This document shows positions 16,651 through 26,153 of a DNA stretch of 64,000 nt, piece after piece. Position numbers and translations under genes: made by a program. The notes beneath the pieces are model-generated. The model was not told the origin of the DNA and ran no database searches. It saw nothing but the letters and a program-made list of their open reading frames with translations. The number at the start of each line of letters is the position of its first letter. The first letter of the stretch is position 1. This DNA comes from Acidimicrobiia bacterium (GTDB lineage: Bacteria > Actinomycetota > Acidimicrobiia > IMCC26256 > JAGNEX01), in NCBI GenBank assembly GCA_020637365.1, contig JACJWE010000001.1, forward strand, positions 1,022,001 to 1,086,000. Direction: 5' to 3'.

Positions 16651-17162
16651 CCCGTCCTCACCAGATCTGACCGCTTGGTCTGGCCTGGTCTTCACCGCTC
16701 CCACGGCTCAACGGTACCGCCGAAGACCGACACGAACGTCGAGGCGCCCTCCGACGCAGCGCCCGGAAGCCATGCTTCTCCGTCGGAGGTTGACGCTGCC
16801 TCGAAGGGCACTCAAGCCAGCGGCGCATGCGCCCGACGACGGCCGTCCTCTGATGGCGAGGATGAGAGAACGGAGGTAGATCTGGAGTTCCTGCTCGACG
16901 ACCCAGACGACATCTCGGACCAGCTCCGATCCTGATCAGAGCCGTTCGGACGATTCGGATTCCACCGATTCACGGGGACGGCTCTGGGGTCGAGCACGCA
17001 AGCGAGAAAGCGGACCACGACGAGGACACAGGCGCGGACGAGAGCTCCGAAAACCAAGCCGAGGACGCAACGTCGCCCGATGATCTCGCTCATAAAGATG
17101 GCGAAATCGGAGACGAGGGCGATTGGTCGCTGTTCGCGTCCGGTGACGACGAGCAACGTTGA
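16651..17162 (+). other. Acidic, disordered reading frame with several breaks, joined to the response regulator
   Basis: No single open frame spans this stretch, but successive pieces in different frames share one composition, rich in Asp, Glu, Ser and Pro: for example LEFLLDDPDDISDQL near 16890-16930 and SSENQAEDATSPDDLAHKDG near 17050-17110. The last piece ends in LFASGDDEQR with a TGA that overlaps the TTG start of the response regulator (TTGA). It may be the tail of the GH1 protein or a separate acidic protein. Several missing bases would be needed to join the pieces. I recognise no domain. Confidence 0.4.
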
Positions 17163-17829
17163 ACGAACGTCGAACCGTTCTCGTTGTCGAAGACGATCCA
17201 GATATCGCCGCACTCGTCGGCGGCTATCTCACGAAAGAAGGCTTCTCGGTCGCTTCGGCAGCATCGGGCCGCGAGGCCCTCGCCGAGTTCGACCGCTGTA
17301 TTCCCGCTCTGGTCATCCTCGATATTGGATTGCCCGATGTGGACGGCATCGAGGTGTGTCGCTCAATGCGGGAGCGTTCCGATGTACCGCTGATGTTTTT
17401 GACCGCTCGTGATGATGAGATCGACCGAATCGTCGGGCTAGAACTCGGCGCCGATGATTACGTCACGAAGCCGTTTTCGCCCCGGGAATTGACCGCTCGA
17501 GCCAAAGCAATTCTGCGCCGTTCACAGATCACATCCTCGTCAGACCAGGTGATGCGCCAGGGTGCGGTCACGGTCGACTTGGGTCGCCGAGAGGTGACGG
17601 TCGGCTCCGAGCTAGCGGATCTCACCGCCCGCGAGTTCGATCTGCTGGCCTATCTCATTGAACACACGGGGCTCGCCCTCTCGCGTCAACAGCTTCTCGA
17701 CGGTGTTTGGGGTATGACTGGTACGGCGATGTCCGTACCGTGGACGTTCACATCGCTCAACTGCGCAAGAAGTTGGGTGATGCGGCCGACATTCGTACCG
17801 TTCGAGGCATCGGGTATCGGTGGGCGTGA
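17159..17829 (+). CDS. OmpR/PhoB-type response regulator, one frame break
   Basis: Starts at TTG 17159, overlapping the preceding stop. The receiver domain (about 5-118) has VVEDD (acidic pocket), phosphoacceptor Asp in VILDIGLPDVDG, and K in VTKPFSPREL. The C-terminal winged helix reads LTAREFDLLAYLIEHTGLALSRQQLLDGVWG, then the frame is lost at about 17711. Restoring one base gives YDWYGDVRTVDVHIAQLRKKLG and an end at RGIGYRWA with TGA 17827-17829. That is exactly the family's usual C-terminus. The histidine kinase follows with a GTGA overlap. The signal and target genes are unknown. Confidence 0.88.
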
Positions 17830-19309
17830 GCGCACCAACGCTGCGCTCGAGGCTGGCGCGCACGCTCCTCGCCACGTGTTTTGTGTGGTTGCTTTGTCGA
17901 CCGGTCTCACGATCTGGTTCGCCCGTTCCGCAGCGGAGGACCAGGCAAAGAACGAGCTCACCAACCGCATAGCGGCCTTGGACGATCGGGTCGAGTACGA
18001 GTTGGCGTTGCGTGACGAGCAGGGGCTGAACACCGGAGCCGCTACGGCCCTGTGCGGCGCGGACCATGGGCCGATGCTCCCGGGGCAATTTCACTGTTAG
18101 CGTCTCGTTGATTCCGGACTGACTCCCTTGCTGCAGGTCCGGTCGGTGGCTCGTTGTCCGCAACCACCGCCCGGTTTGACCCTCGATAAGCTTGGGCTTA
18201 CCCCTCAAGAGGCACAATCATTGACGAACACTCATTTCAGCATCGTAGGTAACATGCTGTGGGGAGTGGCCCCGCTCGAGGTCAACAGCTCTGCTGCGGG
18301 CGGTGTCGGGGCCGCGGCATCCTTCGATGGACTGGTCTGGTTGGTCGGTGCAGATCTCGGAGGTGCGCGCCTCGGTGGCTTGCTACCCGGGTTGATCACG
18401 ACGATGCTCACAGCGAGCTTGTTGGCCGTTGCGGTATCGCTGTGGCTCGCAAGAAAGCTCAGCGCGCCCATAAAGCGCATCGAGCGCAACGCACAACGCC
18501 TTGCCGCGGGCGATCTGTCGGCCCGAGCCGGCCCACAACCGGGCGCTGATGCCGATATTTCTGCACTTGCGACCACCATCGATGCAATGGCGAGTGACCT
18601 TGAGGCCTCACGGCAGGCGGAACGACAGTTCCTGATGTCGGTGTCGCACGATCTACGGACACCACTTGCCTCGATCCGCGGGTATGCCGAAGCGCTGAGC
18701 GACCCAGAACTCGACGGAACCGCCATCAAGGATCAGGCTGCCCAGGTCATTTCGACGCAGGCGATCCGCCTTGAACGCCTGGTCGACGACCTCCTTGCAT
18801 TGGCGAGACTCGAGACTCAGTCCTTTGGGCTCCGCAGCGAAGACGTCGACGTCGCTGCGATCGCCACCGAAACCGTCGCCGCCTTCGTCCCCGAGGCACT
18901 TGATGCCGGTGTTGGCGTGGGCGTCGAGACGAGCGGACCGATCTGGGCGGTTGCAGACCCGTCGCGGGTTGCTCAGATGCTGTCAAACCTGCTCGAGAAC
19001 GCGATCAGCTTCGCCTCGCATCAGGTGGAAGTCAGCGTGCTCGTCAACGATGGATTCGCGGTAATAGCGGTGACCGATGACGGTCCCGGTATACCCGAGG
19101 ACCAGCTCGCCAACGTGTTCACCCGCCTCTACAGCGCACGCGATGCCCAGCCCGAAGATCGAAGTAGCCGAAAACTCGGAACGGGACTTGGTCTCGCGAT
19201 CGTCGCTGAACTCGCGATCGCGTCCGGCGGACGCGCCGAAGCCTTGGCAAGCCCGGCTGGCGGGGCCACGTTACGGGTGCTGCTACCCGCGGCGCCCGCC
19301 TCGGCGTGA
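17826..19309 (+). CDS. Sensor histidine kinase (HAMP, HisKA, HATPase), sensor part broken
   Basis: Starts at GTG 17826, overlapping the regulator stop by 4 nt. The first helix is broken by one missing base near 17880, after which VVALSTGLTIWFARS continues in another frame. A TAG at 18098 interrupts the periplasmic part in the same frame as the downstream kinase, so either several compensating indels or a genuine stop is present. From 18128 the rest is intact: second membrane helix, HAMP linker (LSAPIKRIERNAQRLAAGDL), phosphoacceptor His in SVSHDLRTPLASIRGY, N box SNLLENAISFA, G1 DDGPGIP and G2 GTGLGLAIV. The cognate regulator is the gene just upstream. Confidence 0.82.
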
Positions 19310-19416
19310 TCGGACCACCGGGTTGGGCCGCCCCGATGCCGTACACTCCCCCGCCGGACACCGAAGCATTGGAATGGTCCGGTCTGAACGACGCAATCCA
19401 CCACCGAGATCGAGGA

Positions 19417-20568
19417 TCAAAAGCCGCTTGATGCGGACCTGACGGTAACGGCGACGCCACCTGCGGTCAGGGTCGCTGCTTCGCTGACCTCCCGGCGTAC
19501 GAATCCGAGGCCGAACCAACCTGAATCGGTCTGGGCGCCCGAGGTGACCGTCCCCACCACCTTGGTATCGAGGGACAACTCGCTACCGACCTCCACTGCC
19601 TCAGCCGCACCCAGCCGGACGAGGCGCCGGTTGACATGGCCGCGCGAGTCGATGCGACAGACCAGTTCCTGGCCCATGAAACATCCTTTGGTAAACGACA
19701 CGCGCCGCTCGACGATCCCGGCTTCTTGAGGGATGATGCCGTCGAGTTCCGTGGCGGCCGCCGGCACCCCAGCCTGGATGCGTCGTCGTTCGCGAAGCAC
19801 CGGATCACCGGTCACGACGCCGTGGTCCTCCAATGTGTCGGCCATGGTGGTCACCATATCGGCCGCGTACTCAGGGCCGTCAGGGCCCCCGCCATGACGA
19901 TCGGCATCATTCTCCGGTGCAGCTGCGCCAGCTGGTGCGACTGTGACCACTCCTACAAATCGGGGGTATATCCAATCTGAGCGGTACCACACCACAGAAT
20001 AGGTGCCGTCCGGTGTCGTTACGCTGTGGGTAGCTGTTCGCTCGTCGGGAGCGGCGCCATCGTCGGCACTCAATGTGGATGTGGACAGTCGTCCAGGAAC
20101 CGGCGGAATGGCGTTGAGGTGACCGAACACGTCGTCGAATCCCTCGCCGATCACCTCGATGACGGCGCCCGTCTCGACGGGGACGAGGTCGACGGCAACT
20201 CGGATCAGAAAGCGTCTCAGCGCGTTCATGAGCTCCGCACCGCGGTCCACGTCGGTACCGACGAGCCATTCGTTCTCATCGACAAGTGCCAGATCGATGG
20301 AAAAGCCCATCTTGCCCTGCGGTTCGAGCAACAAACCAAAGCACACCTCACCGGGTTCTACCGAGCGGAGATCCTGGCTGATGAGGCTGTCTAAGAACTT
20401 TGTGGAATCTGGGCCCGTCACACGCAGCCAACCGCTTGCTGGCAAAACGAAGACCGCCACACCGGTATCGACGCTCTCAGCACCCCCATCCAGGTCAGAC
20501 GGGCCTCCTGAGCCGTTCGAAACGGTGTCGTTCGTCACGGTGTGGTCATCGGTCACTGGTGTCTCCAA
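19417..20568 (-). CDS. ygfZ: YgfZ/GcvT-family folate-binding protein (Fe-S cluster assembly factor)
   Basis: 383 residues. The diagnostic YgfZ motif KGCFMGQELVCRI is present, with the fold of the glycine-cleavage T-protein (LRVTGPDSTKFLDSLISQDL near the N-terminus). YgfZ/IBA57 proteins support assembly or repair of 4Fe-4S clusters using tetrahydrofolate. The first 35 residues are extra, Asp/Gly/Ser-rich and probably disordered. An insert of about 25 residues (AAAPENDADRHGGG region) is unusual. It lies 44 nt downstream of trpE on the same strand. Confidence 0.88.
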   Translation of the reverse strand: METPVTDDHTVTNDTVSNGSGGPSDLDGGAESVDTGVAVFVLPASGWLRVTGPDSTKFLDSLISQDLRSVEPGEVCFGLLLEPQGKMGFSIDLALVDENEWLVGTDVDRGAELMNALRRFLIRVAVDLVPVETGAVIEVIGEGFDDVFGHLNAIPPVPGRLSTSTLSADDGAAPDERTATHSVTTPDGTYSVVWYRSDWIYPRFVGVVTVAPAGAAAPENDADRHGGGPDGPEYAADMVTTMADTLEDHGVVTGDPVLRERRRIQAGVPAAATELDGIIPQEAGIVERRVSFTKGCFMGQELVCRIDSRGHVNRRLVRLGAAEAVEVGSELSLDTKVVGTVTSGAQTDSGWFGLGFVRREVSEAATLTAGGVAVTVRSASSGF

Positions 20569-20612
20569 GACGTTGTCGCGCTACTCGCTGCTGAGATGCG
20601 ATGATGTGAGCT

Positions 20613-22154
20613 TCATGCCGTCTCGACCGGTGTGCTCGCTACGGCGAGACCGACCGCGTGGAAGAGCGCATTTGCTTTGTTGCGGGTCTCGAGCTCTTCG
20701 TCGGATGGGTCAGAACCGACGACGACGCCAGCGCCAGCCTGTACGAACGCTCGACCGCCAGTGCAGACCATGGTCCTGATCACGATCGCGGTATCGAGAT
20801 TGCCCGAAAAATCGAAATACCCAAATACGCCGCCATATGGGCCTCGCTTGACGGGCTCGATCTCGTCGATGATCTCCATGGCGCGAACCTTGGGTGCGCC
20901 CGACACCGTGCCGGCGGGAAACGAAGCCCGAAATACGTCAACGCTGGAGGCGTCGTCGCGCACCTGACCGCGTACCTCGCTCGTCAGATGCATGACATGG
21001 GAATAACGCTCGACGGTCAAGAGCTCGGTCATACGTTGCGTGCCGAACTGAGCGATCCGGCCGATGTCATTGCGGGCAAGGTCTACCAACATGACGTGTT
21101 CGGCACGTTCTTTGGGATGCTCGGATAGCTCGGCGGCAAGACGCCGATCGTGGGCTTCGTCCGCGCCTCGAAAGCGGGTCCCAGCGATCGGTCGAATGAT
21201 GGCCTCACCATCGATGACCTGCGCCATTGGTTCTGGTGAGGAGCCGACGAGCGTGACATCGGCGGCGTCGCGTTGACGCATGAAGAACATGTAAGGCGAC
21301 GGGTTCACTTGACGCAAAGCCCGATAAACCTCGAAGGGGTCAACCGTCAGCCCGACTTCAAACCGGCGCGACAGCACCACCTGGAAAATATCGCCAGCTC
21401 GGATGTATTCCCGTGCGACTTCAACGGCATCCTCGAAGGCAGAGGCTGGCATCGACACAGCGATCGGTGTTGCTGGTTCGACACGATCTGGAGGTTCGAG
21501 CAGTGCGGTGTCGTCCGCGCCCGATAAGCGCGTTGCTAGATCGTCGAGTCGTCGCTGAGAACGTTGATACAGGCGGCCGAGCATGGCGAGATCAGACCCG
21601 GCACCGACGTAGACGTTGTCGATGAGCCAGAGGCGCTGAGCGAAATGGTCGAACGCGGCGACGAGTCGCGTCACCGACATGATCGCATCAGGCATACCCA
21701 GATCATCGTGGGGCACGCTGGTGAGCCGTTCGATCTCACGCACCACGTCGTAGCCGAGGTATCCGCTAATGCCACCATGGAACGGCGGCAGCTCTGGATA
21801 TTTCGGCGCGGAGAGGCGATTGAGGAGCACGTCGAGCGCGGCCAGAATGCCGCGGTCGGTCGGAACAGCGTCCATCAGCTCTGCGACGAGATCGTCGGCT
21901 TCTGGGGCCGGTGAGACATGGACGGCCAAGCCGTTAGCGCTTAACGTGACGAACGGATCGAGCGCGATGAACGAGAACCGACCCCAACGGTCGCCGTGTT
22001 CGACCGATTCGAAGAGTGTCGCGTCACGGCCTTCAGTCAACTTCCTAAACGCCGCGACAGGGGTTTCGGTATCCGCGATCAACGAACGCCATACCGGAAC
22101 GATCGTGTGGTGTTGGGAGTCGAGTTCGAACTGTTCCCAAGTGCTGCGATTCAT
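20613..22154 (-). CDS. trpE: Anthranilate synthase component I
   Basis: 513 residues, full length for TrpE. It makes anthranilate from chorismate with ammonia from TrpG, which is not in this window. Chorismate-binding core: DIFQVVLSRRFEV, NPSPYMFFMR, GSSPEPM, PIAGTRFRG, LVDLARNDIGR, FPAGTVSGAPKVRAMEIID and GPYGGVFGYF. Tryptophan feedback sites are expected in the N-terminal part but I cannot pin down each residue. Its ATG overlaps the hisI stop by 4 nt (ATGA), so translation is coupled to a histidine gene. Confidence 0.95.
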   Translation of the reverse strand: MNRSTWEQFELDSQHHTIVPVWRSLIADTETPVAAFRKLTEGRDATLFESVEHGDRWGRFSFIALDPFVTLSANGLAVHVSPAPEADDLVAELMDAVPTDRGILAALDVLLNRLSAPKYPELPPFHGGISGYLGYDVVREIERLTSVPHDDLGMPDAIMSVTRLVAAFDHFAQRLWLIDNVYVGAGSDLAMLGRLYQRSQRRLDDLATRLSGADDTALLEPPDRVEPATPIAVSMPASAFEDAVEVAREYIRAGDIFQVVLSRRFEVGLTVDPFEVYRALRQVNPSPYMFFMRQRDAADVTLVGSSPEPMAQVIDGEAIIRPIAGTRFRGADEAHDRRLAAELSEHPKERAEHVMLVDLARNDIGRIAQFGTQRMTELLTVERYSHVMHLTSEVRGQVRDDASSVDVFRASFPAGTVSGAPKVRAMEIIDEIEPVKRGPYGGVFGYFDFSGNLDTAIVIRTMVCTGGRAFVQAGAGVVVGSDPSDEELETRNKANALFHAVGLAVASTPVETA

Positions 22155-22561
22155 CGATCAGCTCCCACCGATTGGGCCGCCGTTCTCGTGTGGGTTTCTA
22201 GTTCGCGGTGAAAGCAGCTGATTTCACCGGGGACATGGCAAGCACCGGATCCGGTCTGTGTCACCACGGCTAGCAGCGTGTCACCGTCGCAATCAAGACG
22301 CAGCGACCTCAGCAATTGGGTGTTTCCCGATGTCGCACCCTTGTGCCACAGCTCGTTGCGGGAGCGTGACCAATACCACATGGTCCCCTCGTCGATAGTC
22401 CTGCGCAGCGATGTCTCGTTCATCCACGCCAACATCAGGACCGGCCCTTCGAGGGATTGGGTGATGCACGGTACGAGGCCCCGTCCGTCCCAGTGCACGG
22501 CGGCGACGAGGTCGTCAGCCGAGACCTGTTCGGTGTTCAGTTTGAGCGCGGGTTCACTCAC
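22151..22561 (-). CDS. hisI: Phosphoribosyl-AMP cyclohydrolase
   Basis: 136 residues from GTG 22561, which has GGGGA 5 nt upstream; an in-frame start at 22609 would add 16 residues. It opens the ring of PR-AMP in histidine synthesis and needs zinc and magnesium. Motifs: MLAWMNETSLRRTI, WYWSRSRNELWHKGATSGN, the Asp cluster LDCDGDTLL and the zinc cysteines in GACHVPGEISCFHREL. It is separated from the main his operon by 4 kb and coupled to trpE instead. hisE and hisG are not in the window. Confidence 0.93.
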   Translation of the reverse strand: MSEPALKLNTEQVSADDLVAAVHWDGRGLVPCITQSLEGPVLMLAWMNETSLRRTIDEGTMWYWSRSRNELWHKGATSGNTQLLRSLRLDCDGDTLLAVVTQTGSGACHVPGEISCFHRELETHTRTAAQSVGADR

Positions 22562-22735
22562 AGATGTCCCCAAAACTAGGCGTTTCACAAAGTGTGTCGC
22601 GGCGACCAACAGTCACCGTACCGGGCGCAGCGTAACCGACCAGGTTCTCCGATCGGCGAGGCAGCAAGATGCGCCGATTGGCTAGCGCTGTCGACGTCCT
22701 CGCGCTGCGCGGGAGTCGCCCGGTACGATGCAGCG

Positions 22736-23464
22736 ATGTCAAACAACCTCGAACCCCGTGAGATCACCATCGCGAGTTCTGATGGAGTCACGCTCGAAGC
22801 CCAGTACATATCGCCAAGCGTCGCCGATGCGCCCTTGGGCGCAGCGCCCTCCGGCGATGCAAGCACGAACCGCGATGCACTGGCCCGTACCGCGGTGCTG
22901 CTCTGCCACCCCCATCCCCTTCAGGGCGGCAACATGAAGTCCCTGGTTACCAGCGAGCTATTTCGTCTGCTGCCGCCTCAAGGTGTGAGCTGTCTTCGCT
23001 TCAACTTTCGTGGGGTGGGCAAGAGCACCGGTGAACACGATTTCGGACGCGGTGAATCATCCGATGTAACGCACGCGTTCGCCCGCCTTGTCGAAATGAC
23101 GCCCCATGCGGTCGTGCGTATCGTCGTCGGATGGTCCTTCGGCGGAGATGTCTCGCTGTCGACACCGCTCAACGCCGTCGACGGTCACCGTGGCAGTGAC
23201 GGGTGGATTGCGATCGCCCCACCCCTGCGCTTCGGAACTGAACCCGCCGTCGCTGCACGGTCGGGCAAACCCGTGTTGATCATCCTCGCGGAACACGACC
23301 AGGTTCGCCCCGCTCAAGAGGTTGCTGAAGATGTGACCAACTGGCCCAACACCACCGTTGAAGTCGTCGGCGGGGCCGACCACTTCTTTGCTGGACGTAC
23401 CAAAGAAGTTGCCGGGCTGGTGACAGCTCGACTCATCTCGCTCGCCGATATCGCTACCTCATGA
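22736..23464 (+). CDS. Alpha/beta hydrolase (YjfP/DUF-type CHPHPLxGG family)
   Basis: 242 residues from ATG 22736. The N-terminal strand region LLCHPHPLQGGNM and the FNFRGVGKSTG oxyanion segment match a common family of small bacterial hydrolases. The nucleophile elbow is VGWSFGG (Ser), with Asp in LAEHDQV and His in GGADHFFAG, so the triad is complete. Cytoplasmic; substrate unknown. Its TGA overlaps the ATG of the following glycosidase (ATGA). Confidence 0.85.
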   Translation: MSNNLEPREITIASSDGVTLEAQYISPSVADAPLGAAPSGDASTNRDALARTAVLLCHPHPLQGGNMKSLVTSELFRLLPPQGVSCLRFNFRGVGKSTGEHDFGRGESSDVTHAFARLVEMTPHAVVRIVVGWSFGGDVSLSTPLNAVDGHRGSDGWIAIAPPLRFGTEPAVAARSGKPVLIILAEHDQVRPAQEVAEDVTNWPNTTVEVVGGADHFFAGRTKEVAGLVTARLISLADIATS

Positions 23465-25536
23465 TGCGATCCGTCGGTTCTGAACGCGATGAGCGTGGGC
23501 GCCCCGCGTCCGATCCCCACGCGAACGTTGCATCGACCCGGCATCCTTTCTGGCTCGGCGGCTCTCACTCCCGTAGCGGGTTAGGAGCTCCCGTCGCACG
23601 CTTGTCGTGGCGTGTCGTCTTCCCGCCCCGCCCCGCACGCCGCTCGCGGCTCATCAGGTGGAACGCTGCGCTCTCCCCGACGGGTCGTGATCCCATGGCG
23701 ACACATCAAGAAGCACTGCGCCATCTCAGCGGTGTCACCTTGGTGTGGGATCTGGCTCGGGACGGTGCCACGGCGCGGCTCCAGGTTGCGATCCGCAACG
23801 AGTCGACGCAAACGATCCGCGTCGATGCTCTTCGAATTCGCTTCGAACGCGCCGACATTGGGCCCGGGGTGTCGGACTGGCACATGTGGCGCAACGGCAC
23901 CCAGTCCTGGAGCGGAACTCGCGGTGGGCCGGTCGCGACGAGCGACCCCGATTTACCGATCGGGATTCGGCGCACAACCACCGACCCGAAACATGGCTTA
24001 CCGACGGCCTCGGGGCACGTGCGCTCCGCATGGATGACCGTGATCGCGAACGCTGTGACGAGTGACACCATCGGCGTGGCCTCGCTCAACAATGCTGACG
24101 CGTTCCACTACATCGATCTCGCCGCACCCGATGCTCAGCTGGCTCACCTCGACCTGTTCACCGACGGTGACGACATCGAACTCGAACCGAACCGGTCGAC
24201 GATCTTGGCGCACTGGTATCTAGCCATCGACGATTCGGGCAGCTTTGGTACGCCAAACCACATGTTGAAACAGCTCGCATCGGTGTCGGGACAGACCGCC
24301 TCAGCCCGTCTTCCCAGCGACATCCGGACCGGTTGGTGCAGTTGGTACCACTACTTTGCCGACGTGCGTGCGAGCGATATAGCCGTGAACCTCGCTCAAC
24401 TGCCCCAGGCGACAGGTTCGATCGGACTCGACTATCTCATGGTCGACGACGGCCACCAGGCCGAGATAGGCGACTGGGACCGACGCTCAGATGGGTTCTC
24501 GAACGGCATGAGCGTCGTCGCGGACCAGATCCGCGCCAAAGGTTTGAAGCCGGGTCTGTGGCTCGCTCCCTTCCTTGTCGGTAAGCGCTCGCGCCTGGTC
24601 GGCCAACATCCCGAATGGCTGTTGAGTGCCGGACGTACGCCGACCGTGGCGCTGATCAATCCTGCCTGGGGACCCCAGCGAATCTTCGCGTTGGATACGA
24701 CTCGGCCGGACGTCTTGTCGTGGCTCGAAGAGCTCGCCGCGACGGTACGGGGGTGGGGATTCGAGGTGTTGAAGCTCGACTTTCTCTATGCCGGAGCACT
24801 CCCCGGTCGTCGATTACGTCGTGACGTCACTCGAGCACAGGCGCTGCGAATGGGGCTCGACGCGTTCCGTCGCGGCGCCGGAGAGGACGCCTACCTCATC
24901 GGATGTGGATGTCCCCTCGGACCTGCAATCGGCGCGGTCGACGCTATGAGGATCGGCCCCGATGTCGAGCCGCGCTGGACCACCATGCGAGCCCGGACCG
25001 TCCAACGTGACCTGCACGGTATTTCAACTCGCCACGCACTGCGCAACGTCGTGTCTCGCAGCTTCATGCATGGACGGCTTTGGGTGAACGACCCCGACTG
25101 TTTGACGCTGCGACCGACCGAGACCGAACTCGACGACGACGAACGCTTTACGATCGCGACCGTGATGGGTCTGTCGGGAGGTCTGCTCGTCTGCTCCGAC
25201 GATCTCACGACGTGGACATCGCGTCAGCGTGACCTTTGGGCATGGGCTGCGTCGCTCAGGGGAGGTGATCTCTACATCCCCGAGCTGGCTTTCGACGATA
25301 TGCCAGATCTGCTCTGTTCGACCTTTGAGGACCGGGTAGTCATCGCACGGCTCAATACTTCTGAGCATCCCCGACATCTGAGGATCGATGTGGCGCGGTG
25401 TGTCGGTCACACGCCAGACCTGTCGGGTCCCGTCACCGACGCCGTGACCGGCGAACCTCTCGACATCAACGGGGGCATCGTCGACGTTGGATTCGTACCC
25501 GCCCACGGAACCCGGGTCATTTCTCTGCACCGATGA
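23461..25536 (+). CDS. Family 36 glycosidase (alpha-galactosidase type)
   Basis: 691 residues if started at ATG 23461, coupled to the hydrolase; an internal ATG at 23695 (residue 79) would drop an Arg-rich, unconserved N-terminus. The GH36 core is clear: GWCSWYHYF (291-299), DYLMVDDGHQ (324-333), GLKPGLWLAPF, nucleophile D440 in VLKLDFLYAG and acid/base D501 in RIGPDVEPRW. The family hydrolyses alpha-galactosides such as raffinose or melibiose. No signal peptide is evident, so it is probably cytoplasmic, yet no sugar transporter lies nearby, so the substrate source is unclear. Confidence 0.88.
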   Translation: MMRSVGSERDERGRPASDPHANVASTRHPFWLGGSHSRSGLGAPVARLSWRVVFPPRPARRSRLIRWNAALSPTGRDPMATHQEALRHLSGVTLVWDLARDGATARLQVAIRNESTQTIRVDALRIRFERADIGPGVSDWHMWRNGTQSWSGTRGGPVATSDPDLPIGIRRTTTDPKHGLPTASGHVRSAWMTVIANAVTSDTIGVASLNNADAFHYIDLAAPDAQLAHLDLFTDGDDIELEPNRSTILAHWYLAIDDSGSFGTPNHMLKQLASVSGQTASARLPSDIRTGWCSWYHYFADVRASDIAVNLAQLPQATGSIGLDYLMVDDGHQAEIGDWDRRSDGFSNGMSVVADQIRAKGLKPGLWLAPFLVGKRSRLVGQHPEWLLSAGRTPTVALINPAWGPQRIFALDTTRPDVLSWLEELAATVRGWGFEVLKLDFLYAGALPGRRLRRDVTRAQALRMGLDAFRRGAGEDAYLIGCGCPLGPAIGAVDAMRIGPDVEPRWTTMRARTVQRDLHGISTRHALRNVVSRSFMHGRLWVNDPDCLTLRPTETELDDDERFTIATVMGLSGGLLVCSDDLTTWTSRQRDLWAWAASLRGGDLYIPELAFDDMPDLLCSTFEDRVVIARLNTSEHPRHLRIDVARCVGHTPDLSGPVTDAVTGEPLDINGGIVDVGFVPAHGTRVISLHR

Positions 25537-25573
25537 CGGGTACGCTCTGGCACCGGGTTTCTTGGAGGGTTTG

Positions 25574-26131
25574 ATGCGCGTTTTGTTGCTCTTGATGTGT
25601 TTGGTGCTGCTGGCGTCTTGTGGCGGTGACGATGTGGAGACCAACCCCTTTCCCGGCGGTCCCGATGCCGACCGTCTCTGTCAGCTTCAAGCCGATATGA
25701 GCGCGACGACCTTGGTGACCGATACGAGTGCGCCGACTCAAGAGGACGTCATCGAGGACTTCAACGAGATCGCCGAGGCCGCACCAGAAGAAATCAAGGA
25801 CGACGCTCAGTACACCGCTGACATGATGCAGGTGCAGCTCGACGTGCTCAACGAAATCACAGCGGGTGAGCTTCCCTACGAAGACATGCAATCGGCAATG
25901 GAGGAGCGGGGCTTTGACGATGCCCGGCTTCAACAGTCGGTCAGCGCGGTGAACAACTGGCTGGTCAGCAACTGTGGTATCGACGAGATCACCACCACGA
26001 CGATGGGTTCGCTCTCAACGGCCACCACGCCCGGCGTCGGAAGTCCAGGAGCATCCGCGCCGGGAACCGATGGTGCGGCGACGACGACGGCGAACTCGAC
26101 GCCGGCAACCGCAACGACGACCGCTGGGTAG
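25574..26131 (+). CDS. Small secreted lipoprotein of unknown function
   Basis: 185 residues from ATG 25574, with GGAGGG 5 nt upstream. The signal peptide MRVLLLLMCLVLLASC has a lipobox ending at Cys16. The middle part (about 30-135) is acidic and helical and contains two further cysteines (C34 and one near residue 132) that could pair. The last 45 residues are Thr/Ala/Gly/Ser-rich, the kind of flexible tail common in actinobacterial surface proteins. It lies 37 nt after the glycosidase. No domain recognised. Confidence 0.75.
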   Translation: MRVLLLLMCLVLLASCGGDDVETNPFPGGPDADRLCQLQADMSATTLVTDTSAPTQEDVIEDFNEIAEAAPEEIKDDAQYTADMMQVQLDVLNEITAGELPYEDMQSAMEERGFDDARLQQSVSAVNNWLVSNCGIDEITTTTMGSLSTATTPGVGSPGASAPGTDGAATTTANSTPATATTTAG

Positions 26132-26148
26132 CGGTACCGTCGTACCGC
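26131..26148. terminator. Two-way hairpin between the lipoprotein gene and hisF
   Basis: Perfect 7-bp stem GCGGTAC / GTACCGC with a 4-nt loop, in the 22-nt gap between the convergent stops. There is no U tract on either side. Confidence 0.45.
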
Positions 26149-26153
26149 CAATC

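Noticed and set aside
17700..18100. A fused regulator-sensor protein in one frame across the response regulator and kinase
   Set aside because: The fusion arises only because one frame break in the regulator and one in the kinase happen to place them in the same frame; restored sequence gives two normal proteins with a GTGA overlap.
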